NCBI RefSeq assembly: GCF_042682915.1
Contig: NZ_JBHUIW010000003.1
Span: 290,714 to 354,713 of the forward strand
Direction of reading: 5' to 3'
DNA from: Rhodoplanes azumiensis
Lineage (GTDB): Bacteria > Pseudomonadota > Alphaproteobacteria > Rhizobiales > Xanthobacteraceae
Length of the DNA: 64,000 bases
Shown: positions 50,211-57,776 of the stretch, piece after piece
How positions within the stretch are numbered: position 1 is the stretch's first letter
How the letters are laid out: each line of letters begins with the position of its first letter
Program-made: the position numbers and the translations under genes
Notes under the pieces: model-generated
Told to the model about the DNA's origin: nothing
The model's database searches: none
What the model saw: only the letters and a program-made list of their open reading frames with translations

Positions 50211-50672
50211 ATGCCCCGTCCCCGCAAGCTGCGCACGGTCCGCGAGCCGGTTCCGGCCCGCGTCTACAAGCCGGCCGGCGTGCCGCGGCGCGATCTCGAC
50301 GAGATCGTGCTCACGCTCGATGCGCTGGAGGCGCTGCGCCTCGCCGATGCGGAGGGGTTTGAGCACGCCGCCGCCGCCGCGCAGATGGGCGTCTCGCGGC
50401 CGACCTTCTCGCGGCTGATCGCCGAGGCGCGGACCACGGTCGCGACGGCGCTGATCCAGGGCTGGGCGCTCCGCATCGAGGGCGGCCCGGCGCGCGTCGC
50501 GGAGGACGGTGCGGTGCCGTGCTGCGGCCGCGGCATGCGCCGGCGCCGCGGTCATTGCGGGCGGCTCGGACCGGGCAGGGCGGTCGAGAATGCGACGGAG
50601 GAAGCGGCTGGGACGGCCGAACCCGCCACACGTCCCGCACCGTCCGCTCGCCGGAGCGACGGCTCCGACTGA
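50211..50672 (+). CDS. DUF134 DNA-binding protein
   Basis: 153 residues. MPRPRKLRTVREPVPARVYK and the helix-turn-helix EHAAAAAQMGVSRPTFSRLI identify DUF134. A cysteine motif PCCGRGMRRRRGHCG at about 103-117 may bind metal. The last 40 residues are low in complexity. DUF134 genes often neighbour NifX/NifB-like cofactor proteins, as here, where it is divergent from the Rieske/NifX-like row. Function is not proven; a metal- or redox-responsive regulator is likely. Confidence 0.86.
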   Translation: MPRPRKLRTVREPVPARVYKPAGVPRRDLDEIVLTLDALEALRLADAEGFEHAAAAAQMGVSRPTFSRLIAEARTTVATALIQGWALRIEGGPARVAEDGAVPCCGRGMRRRRGHCGRLGPGRAVENATEEAAGTAEPATRPAPSARRSDGSD

Positions 50673-50767
50673 CCAGGTGTCCGGCGGTCGAGGCCTCGGC
50701 GGCCTGGCACGGCCGAGCGTGTCGACGAACGCCACGCCCGACGCCGGTGGTGCTTCTCGGCGGCGCT

Positions 50768-51394
50768 TCAGGACCGATCGGGCTTTCGCGCGACGATGTA
50801 GGGGCCGGCCGGATTCCTGCCGAAGACCTTCTCGTCGACCATCTCGAAGCCGGCGTCGCGGATGGTCTCGCGCAGCGCGACCTTGGTCAGCTTGTTCACG
50901 GGCGGAAACACCCGCAGCGCGCCGAGCACGAAGAACAGGCTGCGTAGCTTGAACCCCATGTCGGCGAAGCACCAGGTCTTCGAGATCATCAGGCCGCCGG
51001 GCTTCAGATGGGTGTGGATCCGGGCGAGCGTCGCAGGGAGATCTCCGACCAGATGCAGCACCTGGAAGGCGCAGATCGCGTCGAAGGGGCCGCCCGCGAA
51101 GGCGTCCTGCGCGTCGGCGAGGACGAAGCGCAGGTTCTCGGGCGCCGGCTTGGCGCGGGCGATGCGCAGCATCTCGGACGAGAAGTCGGTCGCGATCCAT
51201 TCCGTCACACGAGGCGCGAGGCGGATCGCGGTCGAGCCCGAGCCGCAGCCGATCTCCAGCACGCGGTCGGTCGCGCGCAGCCGTCCGGCGGCGTCGGCCA
51301 GCATCGCCTCGTAGGCGGCCTCGTCCTTCACGGGCCTCGCTGCGTAACGTTCGGCGATCCGGTTCCAGAACCTGACGTGTCGGGTCTCGGCCAT
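50768..51394 (-). CDS. Class I SAM-dependent methyltransferase
   Basis: 208 residues. FWNRIAERYAARPVKDEAAY, the SAM motif VLEIGCGSGSTAIRLAP, then ATDFSSEMLRIARAK and HLKPGGLMISKTWCFADMG. It belongs to the UbiE/Methyltransf_11 type, possibly acting on a lipid or small molecule. The ATG at 51394 is preferred over one at 51436 because homology begins there. Stands alone, ending toward the DUF134 gene. Confidence 0.85.
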   Translation of the reverse strand: MAETRHVRFWNRIAERYAARPVKDEAAYEAMLADAAGRLRATDRVLEIGCGSGSTAIRLAPRVTEWIATDFSSEMLRIARAKPAPENLRFVLADAQDAFAGGPFDAICAFQVLHLVGDLPATLARIHTHLKPGGLMISKTWCFADMGFKLRSLFFVLGALRVFPPVNKLTKVALRETIRDAGFEMVDEKVFGRNPAGPYIVARKPDRS

Positions 51395-51432
51395 CGCTGG
51401 GTCTCTCCGGGCTGCTGTCGACGATGCGGCGG

Positions 51433-51696
51433 TCAAAGATGGGGCGAGACGATTCCCCGCCGGTCGACCCGGGCCCGCATCCGGGTGGCGAGCAGGTGCA
51501 GGCCCCCGAACTCGCGCTGCAGGAACAACGTGTCCATCGACGGGATACGGAAAGAGGCGTGATCCTCGGCCATGGCCATGCCGGCCTCGCGCATGAGTTC
51601 GGCACGAGCCGCGCCTTTCTCTCGAAGTTCCGGAGCGTCATGGGAGGGTCGTCGTGCCGCGCGAAACCGGCACGGCCCTGCTCGGAGATCGGTCAT
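51433..51696 (-). pseudogene. Probable AarF/UbiB-type kinase C-terminal remnant
   Basis: About 87 codons. The end GMAMAEDHASFRIPSMDTLF then LQREFGGLHLLATRMRARVD resembles the C-terminus of ABC1/AarF/UbiB-type proteins (..P.dTLFLhRklGGl.LLa.rLrARVdv..). The kinase core is missing: upstream there is only a short unrelated stretch and non-coding DNA. A GTGAC-TTT-GTCAC palindrome lies 24 bases before the ATG, so a short expressed gene cannot be excluded. Confidence 0.45.
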
Positions 51697-51965
51697 AGGC
51701 GAGTTCTCGGCCACGGCGAGTGACTTTGTCACATAGACGGCAATTTCCGTCACCGCGGGCGATCGGTCGAACTTGTCGCCAATTGGAATCGATTTCGCCC
51801 CGCTCCGGTTCGGCTTTCGGCACCACATCCGAGAGTATTCACGCCGGTTCAACCCCGCTTAACCAGAGGTGAGCAGCCGGTGCGGTATGCCCGAGACGAG
51901 ATTCATCCGGGCGCGCGACCTCGAGACCGTCCGCCGACGGCCCGGACGAGACAGGGACTCGAACC
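51697..51965. other. Spacer with palindrome and AT-rich patch
   Basis: About 270 bases before the cysteine proteinase gene. It holds the palindrome at 51720 and an AT-richer part (51775-51865) likely to carry the promoter of the plus-strand gene. Confidence 0.5.
51720..51732. promoter_or_regulatory. GTGAC-TTT-GTCAC palindrome
   Basis: Second copy of the 13-base element found at 40657; eleven flanking-inclusive bases TGACTTxGTCACA are shared. Upstream of the AarF-like remnant on the minus strand. Confidence 0.45.
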
Positions 51966-52718
51966 ATGCCGAGTCGTTTCCGGGCCGGGGCGCTGGCGCG
52001 CCTCGCGATCGCCGGCGCCTGCCTGCTCGCCTTCGCGGCGCGCGACGGCGCGGGAGCGCAGATCACCGCAGCCGTCTCGCTGCCCGGCCCGTCCGCCATC
52101 GTCGCAGCCGACCAGCCGTTCGGACGCGCCGTCGAGCGTGCGCCGGAGGGCCGGCTCTGGAGCAAGTGGCGCGACATCCTGGTCGCCATGGCGACCGAGA
52201 CGTCGCGGGTCGAGGGCTGCCGCGCTCGCGCGTCGGCATGCGACGATGCCGCGGCCCTCGATTTCGTCGCGCTGGTCGACACCGCCCGGGGACTGGACGG
52301 CCGCGACCGGCTGGCGACGGTCAACCGGGCCGTCAACGACGCGATCCGGTTCGTCACCGATCTCGACCAGCACGGCGTTCAGGATCGCTGGTCGGCGCCG
52401 CTCGTCACGCTTGCGAACCGGCAGGGCGATTGCGAGGACTTCGCGATCCTCAAATATGCGGTGCTGCGATCCGCGGGCCTGCCGGAGACGGACCTCCGGG
52501 TCGTCGTCGTCCACGACCGCTGGATCGGCGACGTTCACGCGGTCCTGTCGGTCCGCGAGGGCGACCGCTGGCACGTGCTCGACAACCGCTGGGCGGAGCC
52601 GCGCGTCGATGCCGCGCTGCCGCGGTTCGCGCCGCTGTTCACCCTCGCGGCGGACGGCGTGTCGGCCTATCCCGAGAACGCGGTCGCGCCCAAGCTGATG
52701 CGCACCGCGGCCCGGTGA
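51966..52718 (+). CDS. Transglutaminase-like cysteine proteinase (BTLCP/LapG-like)
   Basis: 250 residues. Signal peptide ARLAIAGACLLAFAARDGAG then AQ. The catalytic Cys is in NRQGDCEDFAILKYAVLRS, the His in RWIGDVHAVLSVREGDRWHV and the Asp in LDNRWAEP. Family members act in the periplasm; LapG cleaves a surface adhesin. A large TpsA adhesin is encoded 5 kb away, but a functional link is only a thought. The start ATG follows AGGGA. Confidence 0.9.
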   Translation: MPSRFRAGALARLAIAGACLLAFAARDGAGAQITAAVSLPGPSAIVAADQPFGRAVERAPEGRLWSKWRDILVAMATETSRVEGCRARASACDDAAALDFVALVDTARGLDGRDRLATVNRAVNDAIRFVTDLDQHGVQDRWSAPLVTLANRQGDCEDFAILKYAVLRSAGLPETDLRVVVVHDRWIGDVHAVLSVREGDRWHVLDNRWAEPRVDAALPRFAPLFTLAADGVSAYPENAVAPKLMRTAAR

Positions 52719-52816
52719 CGCTCGCTGCGGCGATGTCCGGAGCGTGCGGCGCTCGCCGAGCGGTGCGCCGTTGCGGCCGTGATCGGTGTTTCGTCGTGAT
52801 CAGGGCGTAGTCGTGA

Positions 52817-53350
52817 TCAGGGCTTCGTCATCGCGTCCCAGGCTTGGCCGAATCCCTTGAACGACACCGGAATGGCGATGTCCTGCTGGGCCGCGTCCTT
52901 GAACTGCAGCTTGCCGTTGTCGGCGAGCCCCCGCAGCTTCCTGATCACGTCGTCCTTGACCTCGGCCTCGGCCAGGCACGCGGCCGGCAGGCAGCGGCGA
53001 TAGCCGGCGGCGATGCCCGGATCCTTGTCGTCGGCGACGAGCTTCACGCCGCTCGGCAGCCACACGTCGATCGGCACCTGGAACACCATCTTGATCGGGT
53101 CGGTCTTGGCGATGCGGCCGATGGCGATCTGGGTCACGGGCTGCGCCTGCCCTTTGATCTGCATGGCCTGCGCCATCTCGCACGACTTTCTGCCTTCGAC
53201 CACGGCGCAACGCACCGTCCAGTCGTCGTAGGTCGCCGTCGTGCGCTGCGGCGACTGCGCGGCTTGCGCGGCCTGCGGCGCCGGCGCGGTCTGGCCATGG
53301 GCGGCCGACACGGACGCGACGGCGAGCGCAAAGGCGAGAGCGAGCTTCAT
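52817..53350 (-). CDS. Invasion-associated locus B (IalB) family protein
   Basis: 177 residues. Signal peptide MKLALAFALAVASVSAAHGQ. The body has TATYDDWTVRCAVVEGRKSC, then QAMQIKGQAQPVTQIAIGRI and YRRCLPAACLAEAEV, the IalB pattern with conserved cysteines. The name comes from Bartonella; in free-living alphaproteobacteria the role is unknown and probably a periplasmic stress or protein-binding function. A 14-base direct repeat GTCGTGATCAGGGC flanks its stop (52793 and 52810). Confidence 0.9.
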   Translation of the reverse strand: MKLALAFALAVASVSAAHGQTAPAPQAAQAAQSPQRTTATYDDWTVRCAVVEGRKSCEMAQAMQIKGQAQPVTQIAIGRIAKTDPIKMVFQVPIDVWLPSGVKLVADDKDPGIAAGYRRCLPAACLAEAEVKDDVIRKLRGLADNGKLQFKDAAQQDIAIPVSFKGFGQAWDAMTKP

Positions 53351-53580
53351 CGGCGGTTCTCCGAGCGGTCGAGGGGACGGGCGAGCACGTGCGCCGGACG
53401 CGATGCGCGGCGGGATCGCGAGCTATCGTCAAATGCCCGGTCGCGCCAATTCAAATTGGAAATACCGATTATTCGTCAGATAAATAGCTATTTTGTGTTG
53501 CTCTTTCGACCTTGTCATCGAAAACCCTGTCACCCATAGTCCCGGCAACAAACAAAGGTCGGCGTGAGACGGGGGTGGTG
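53351..53580. other. AT-rich divergent promoter region ialB / tpsB
   Basis: 230 bases; 53447-53520 is one of the most AT-rich parts of the window and probably carries promoters for both directions. No operator recognised. Confidence 0.5.
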
Positions 53581-55335
53581 GTGAGAACAACGGGAGCCGC
53601 ATGGGCGGGGCTGTGCTGCCTCGTCGCCTGGCCGATCGCGCTCGCATCGGCGCCGCCGGCCGCCGCGCAACTGCTGCCGCCGTCGACCAGCCAGGTCGAG
53701 CCGCCGGTCATTCGCCCGGCCCCGATCGTCGCGCCCCGCATCGTGCTGCCGCGCGTCGAGGCCGGAGCGACCGTGCCGGAGCAGGCCAAGACGTTGTCCT
53801 TCGTGCTCACCGGCGTCGACGTCGCCGACGAGTTCGACGACCTCGTGGCGGCGCGGCGCGCCCTCGAGGCGCCGCTGATCGGCAAGCGCATCACGGTCGC
53901 GCAGCTGTTCGAGCTCGCCTCCGCCCTGCAGGCCGCCTATGTGCGGGCCGGCTATCCGCTGGTGCGGATCGTGATCACGCCGCAGGAGCTCGACAAGGCG
54001 GCGCGGGTCGCGCTGCGGGTCGTCGACGGCTTCGTCGAGCGGATCGACGCGGAGGCGCTGCCCGGTCCGGTGCGGCGCCGGGTCTCGGATGTGCTCGCGC
54101 CGCTGCTTCGCAAGCCGCGCCTGACCCAGGGCGAGCTCGAGCGTCGCCTGCTGATCGCCGGCGAGGCGCCGGGCCTGCTGCTCAACGCCGTCTTCGCGGC
54201 GGGCCAGGAGACTGGCGGCACCGTGCTGGTGCTCACCGGGCGCTGGAAGCCGCTCACCGGCAGCGCCTATGTGGACAACGCGATGCCGGTCGTGTTCGGC
54301 ACCGGCCAGCTCGTGCTGTCCGGCTCGGCGAACGGCAATCTCGGCTTCGGCGAGCAGGTCTTCGTCTCGGCCGCCGGTCTGCCGGACCGCGACTGGATCA
54401 CGGCGAACCCGACCCGCCGCTATCTCTCGGCCGGGTTCGCCTTGCCGATCGGCATCGAGGGGCTGAAGCTCGACGCCACCGTGACCAACGGCATCACCAC
54501 GCCGCGGGTGTCCGGACTGTCGGTCAGCCAGGGCACGCTCGACCAGTGGCGCACGCGCCTCGCCTACGACGTCGTCAAGCGGCGCGACGTGGAGATCACC
54601 GTGGCGGCGCGCCTCGACGGCACCGACGAGGAGCTGTTCTCGCTGTTCTTCGTGCCGCCGATCGCGCTCAGCCTCGACCGGGTGCGGGCGCTGCGCGGCG
54701 GCGTCGAGGGCATCTGGCGCCGGCGCGAGAGCGGCACCGTGATCACGTTCGGGGCCGTCTACTCGCGCGGCCTCGATGCCCTCGGTGCGCGCACGGCGGC
54801 CGACGCGGTGGGCGGAACGCCGCTGTCGCGGCTCGGCGCCGACGCCGTCTTCGACAAGCTCGACGGCCATGTCGAGATCACCCAGGCGCTGCCGGCCGAC
54901 CTGTATCTGATGCTCGGCGCCGCCGGGCAGACCTCGTTCAACAAGCCGCTCCTCAAGTCCGAGCAGTTCGATCTGGTCGGGCCGCGACTGCTCTCCGGCT
55001 TCGCGGCCGGCTCGTTCCCGGGCGACACCGCCTGGGCGACGCGGGTGGAGCTCGGCCGCAACCTCGCGCTGCCGGTCGGACCCGATCCGCTGGTGCTCAC
55101 CCCCTATCTGTTCGGTGCGACAGGTGAGCGCATCCTGGTGGAGGCGACCGTGCTGGAGCAGCCGAGCGTGCATGCGACCAATGTCGGCGTCGGGTTGCGT
55201 TATGCCCTGCCGACGGGCGATCCGACGTCCGCCGTCTCCGGCTTCGTCGAGTTCAGCCGCCAGCGCAACGACAACTTCTACGATACCGACCAGAACGGCT
55301 GGCGCTTGTTCGCCGGCGCGCTGCTGCGATACTGA
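53581..55335 (+). CDS. TpsB outer-membrane transporter (ShlB/FhaC family)
   Basis: About 584 residues. Signal peptide GAAWAGLCCLVAWPIALASA. A POTRA domain follows (LSFVLTGVDVADEFDDLVAA; AAYVRAGYPLVRIVITPQEL), then a 16-strand barrel with the usual blocks (GSAYVDNAMPVVFGTGQLVL) ending in aromatic GWRLFAGALLRY. It exports a TpsA partner across the outer membrane; the partner begins at 57777. The start is uncertain: GTG at 53575, 53578 or 53581, or TTG at 53512. The MFS gene follows 39 bases later. Confidence 0.9.
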   Translation: MRTTGAAWAGLCCLVAWPIALASAPPAAAQLLPPSTSQVEPPVIRPAPIVAPRIVLPRVEAGATVPEQAKTLSFVLTGVDVADEFDDLVAARRALEAPLIGKRITVAQLFELASALQAAYVRAGYPLVRIVITPQELDKAARVALRVVDGFVERIDAEALPGPVRRRVSDVLAPLLRKPRLTQGELERRLLIAGEAPGLLLNAVFAAGQETGGTVLVLTGRWKPLTGSAYVDNAMPVVFGTGQLVLSGSANGNLGFGEQVFVSAAGLPDRDWITANPTRRYLSAGFALPIGIEGLKLDATVTNGITTPRVSGLSVSQGTLDQWRTRLAYDVVKRRDVEITVAARLDGTDEELFSLFFVPPIALSLDRVRALRGGVEGIWRRRESGTVITFGAVYSRGLDALGARTAADAVGGTPLSRLGADAVFDKLDGHVEITQALPADLYLMLGAAGQTSFNKPLLKSEQFDLVGPRLLSGFAAGSFPGDTAWATRVELGRNLALPVGPDPLVLTPYLFGATGERILVEATVLEQPSVHATNVGVGLRYALPTGDPTSAVSGFVEFSRQRNDNFYDTDQNGWRLFAGALLRY

Positions 55336-55374
55336 TTCCGGTCGCCGGCGTCGGCCGGCCGATCCGGAGTCCGT

Positions 55375-56646
55375 ATGACGGCGCGTACCCGCCTGCTGGT
55401 CGTTCTGACGATCCTGTCCGCCTTCAACCAGCTCGATCGTCAGCTCACCGTGATCCTGCTGGAGCCGATCCGCCGAGAGTTCGCGCTCTCCGACGTCGCG
55501 CTCGGGCTGCTGTCGGGCTTCGCCTTCGCGATCCTCTATGCCGGGCTCAGCATCCCGGCCGCCGTGTGGGTGGTGAACCATGGGCGGCGCAATCTGGTCG
55601 CCGTCTCGGCCGCCGTGTGGGGGCTCGCGACCGTCGCGTCCGGGCTCGCGCAGTCCTACGTCCAGCTTCTGCTCGGACGCATCGGCATCGGCGCCGGCGA
55701 GGCCGGCGTGACGCCCGCCTCGCACGCGATGATCTCCGACGCCTTTCCGCCGCACGAGCGCGCCGGCGCGATGGCGACGTGGTCGTCGGGCATCAATCTG
55801 GGCGTGTTCCTCGCCTTCCTGGTCGGCGGCTTCGTCGGCCAGCGTTACGGCTGGCGCACCGCCTTCGTCGGCTGCGGCCTCGCCACCGCGGCGATGGCGC
55901 TGGTGGTCCGCCTCGCCGTCGCCGAGCCGAAGCGCGCGCCGGACCGCGACGCCGAGGCGCTGCGCGCCATGCCCTCGCTCGCCCTTCTCGCGCTGACGAT
56001 GCGGACCATGTGGGGCGACCCGGCGCTGCGGCACATCGTCGTCGGGGCGACCATCACGGCGACGGTCGGCTACGGTGCGATCTCGTGGGTGCCCTCGTTC
56101 CTGGTGCGGGTGCATGGGCTCGATCTCGCCACCACGGGCGCCTATCTGGCGCTGGTGATCGGGGTCGGCGGCGCCGGCGTGGTGCTGCTCGGCGGGCGCC
56201 TCGCCGATCGGCTGCAGCGTTTCGAGCGCGGCCGATCGCATGTCGTGATCGGCGCGTGGCTGATCGTCGTGAAGCCGTTCGCGCTCCTGTTCTACCTGAC
56301 CCCCAGCACCGCCGTGGCGCTCGCCGCCTTCGTGCTGCCGGCGACCGCCGCCAACGCCTATCTCGGCCCCGCGCTGGCGGCGCTCCACGACGGGCTCGCG
56401 CCGACGCTGCGGCCGGCCGCCTCCGCCCTGTTCCTCATCAGCGTCAATCTGATCGGCCTGGGGATCGGTCCCTTGCTTGTGGGGGCGCTGAGCCAGCTCG
56501 TGTTCGCCGAGGCCGGGCCGCGCTCGCTCGGCTACGCGCTCGCCGTGATGCAGGGATTGGGCGCCTGGGGCGCCCTTCACTTCGTCCTCGCCGGCCGTTG
56601 GCTCTCCCGTCGTGGCACGCCCGTGTCCGCGCGCGACGCGGCCTGA
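55375..56646 (+). CDS. MFS transporter
   Basis: 423 residues, 12 membrane helices. LLVVLTILSAFNQLDRQLTV opens the first helix, the loop motif is YAGLSIPAAVWVVNHGRRNL, and LLGRIGIGAGEAGVTPASHA with MISDAFPPHERAGAMATW is typical of the spinster/hexuronate-like MFS group. Substrate unknown. GGAG precedes the ATG. It sits between tpsB and the LysR gene, an unusual insertion into a two-partner secretion locus. Confidence 0.9.
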   Translation: MTARTRLLVVLTILSAFNQLDRQLTVILLEPIRREFALSDVALGLLSGFAFAILYAGLSIPAAVWVVNHGRRNLVAVSAAVWGLATVASGLAQSYVQLLLGRIGIGAGEAGVTPASHAMISDAFPPHERAGAMATWSSGINLGVFLAFLVGGFVGQRYGWRTAFVGCGLATAAMALVVRLAVAEPKRAPDRDAEALRAMPSLALLALTMRTMWGDPALRHIVVGATITATVGYGAISWVPSFLVRVHGLDLATTGAYLALVIGVGGAGVVLLGGRLADRLQRFERGRSHVVIGAWLIVVKPFALLFYLTPSTAVALAAFVLPATAANAYLGPALAALHDGLAPTLRPAASALFLISVNLIGLGIGPLLVGALSQLVFAEAGPRSLGYALAVMQGLGAWGALHFVLAGRWLSRRGTPVSARDAA

Positions 56647-56675
56647 GCACGGACCCGACCCGGGCGGTGGCGTGA

Positions 56676-57599
56676 TCAGGCGTGCGGGCCGCGATTGCTG
56701 CGCAACGCCCGCATCATCTCCTCGCGCAGCCAGATGTGGCCGGGGTCGTTCTCGCTGCTCGCGTGCCACAGCATGTAGATGTGCTGCTCGGGCACCGGGA
56801 TCGGCATCTCGTGCACGTCGATGGCGAAGTTGCCCTGGATCTCCTCGCAGAAGGAGCGCGGCAGCATGCTGATGAGGTCGGTGCGCTCGACCATCGCGGG
56901 AATCGACCAGATCTTGGAGGCCATGTAGGCGACCCGGCGCGACCGCGTGCCGACCGACAGGCTCTTGTCGACCTCGGCGAGACCACGCAGCTCGCGCCGC
57001 AGCCCGATATGCGCCAGCCGCTCGAAGGTCGCGACATCGAGCGGCTTGACGATCTCCGGGTGGTCGCGCCGACTGATGACCACCGGATCGAGCGTCATGA
57101 TCGGCTTGAAGACGATGTCGGTCGTGTCGACCGGGAACGGAAAGCAGGCGAGATCGACGGTCCCGGCCTTGAGATCGTCCGTCACCCGCGGATGCGCCTG
57201 CGTGCATTCGATGTCGATATGGGGCGCCTTCGCGCTCAGCACGTTCAGGACCGGCGGCATGATGATCGGCTCCAGCGGATCGACGATGATGATCCGGAAC
57301 AGCCGCTTGTAGGTCGACAGGTCGATGTCCCCCGCGGTGCCGAGATGGCGTCCGATCAGGCCGAGCGCGTCGCGCAGCGGGTGAATCAGCTCGCGCGCCT
57401 TGGCGGTCGGCTCGACGCCGCGCGGCGAGCGCACGAACAAGGGATCGTCGACGGCCTCGCGCAGCCGGCCGAGCGCGTTCGACACGGCGGGCTGGCTCAT
57501 GCCCAGGCTTTCGGCCGCCCGGCTGATGTTGCCGTTTCGATAGATGGCTTCGAAAATCACGAGAAGGTTAAGATCGATATTTTTCAGATTCTTCGTCAT
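56676..57599 (-). CDS. LysR-family regulator
   Basis: 307 residues. The N-terminal winged helix NIDLNLLVIFEAIYRNGNIS followed by RAAESLGMSQPAVSNALGRL and DDPLFVRSPRGVEPTAKARE is of the NodD/LeuO/SyrM branch. The effector domain contains FPVDTTDIVFKPIMTLDPVV. It is divergent from tpsA with a 177-base AT-rich spacer, so it probably controls tpsA and itself. The inducer is unknown. Confidence 0.92.
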   Translation of the reverse strand: MTKNLKNIDLNLLVIFEAIYRNGNISRAAESLGMSQPAVSNALGRLREAVDDPLFVRSPRGVEPTAKARELIHPLRDALGLIGRHLGTAGDIDLSTYKRLFRIIIVDPLEPIIMPPVLNVLSAKAPHIDIECTQAHPRVTDDLKAGTVDLACFPFPVDTTDIVFKPIMTLDPVVISRRDHPEIVKPLDVATFERLAHIGLRRELRGLAEVDKSLSVGTRSRRVAYMASKIWSIPAMVERTDLISMLPRSFCEEIQGNFAIDVHEMPIPVPEQHIYMLWHASSENDPGHIWLREEMMRALRSNRGPHA

Positions 57600-57776
57600 C
57601 TGGCCGTTCCGACAGGAATTTTCCTGCCCGCGACACAGTCATTCACGGGGTGAATTGAGCGTATTCGAATAAAAAAGTTCCCGCAATCGCGCCACCCCCA
57701 CAAAACTCACGTAACGGAAAATCAACCACGACAGGACCGGCGGGGCGCATCGCGCTCGGCCGGAGGCGGTGACGTG
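57600..57776. promoter_or_regulatory. LysR/tpsA divergent promoter region
   Basis: 177 bases with an AT-rich core (57655-57720, including TATTCGAATAAAAAAG). LysR sites (T-N11-A) cannot be singled out among several candidates. A GGAGG lies 8-11 bases before the tpsA start. Confidence 0.5.

Noticed and set aside
53530..57207. 1225-residue minus-strand open frame across tpsB and the MFS gene
   Set aside because: Shadow of plus-strand genes; composition rich in Arg, Gly, Asp and His and no domain.
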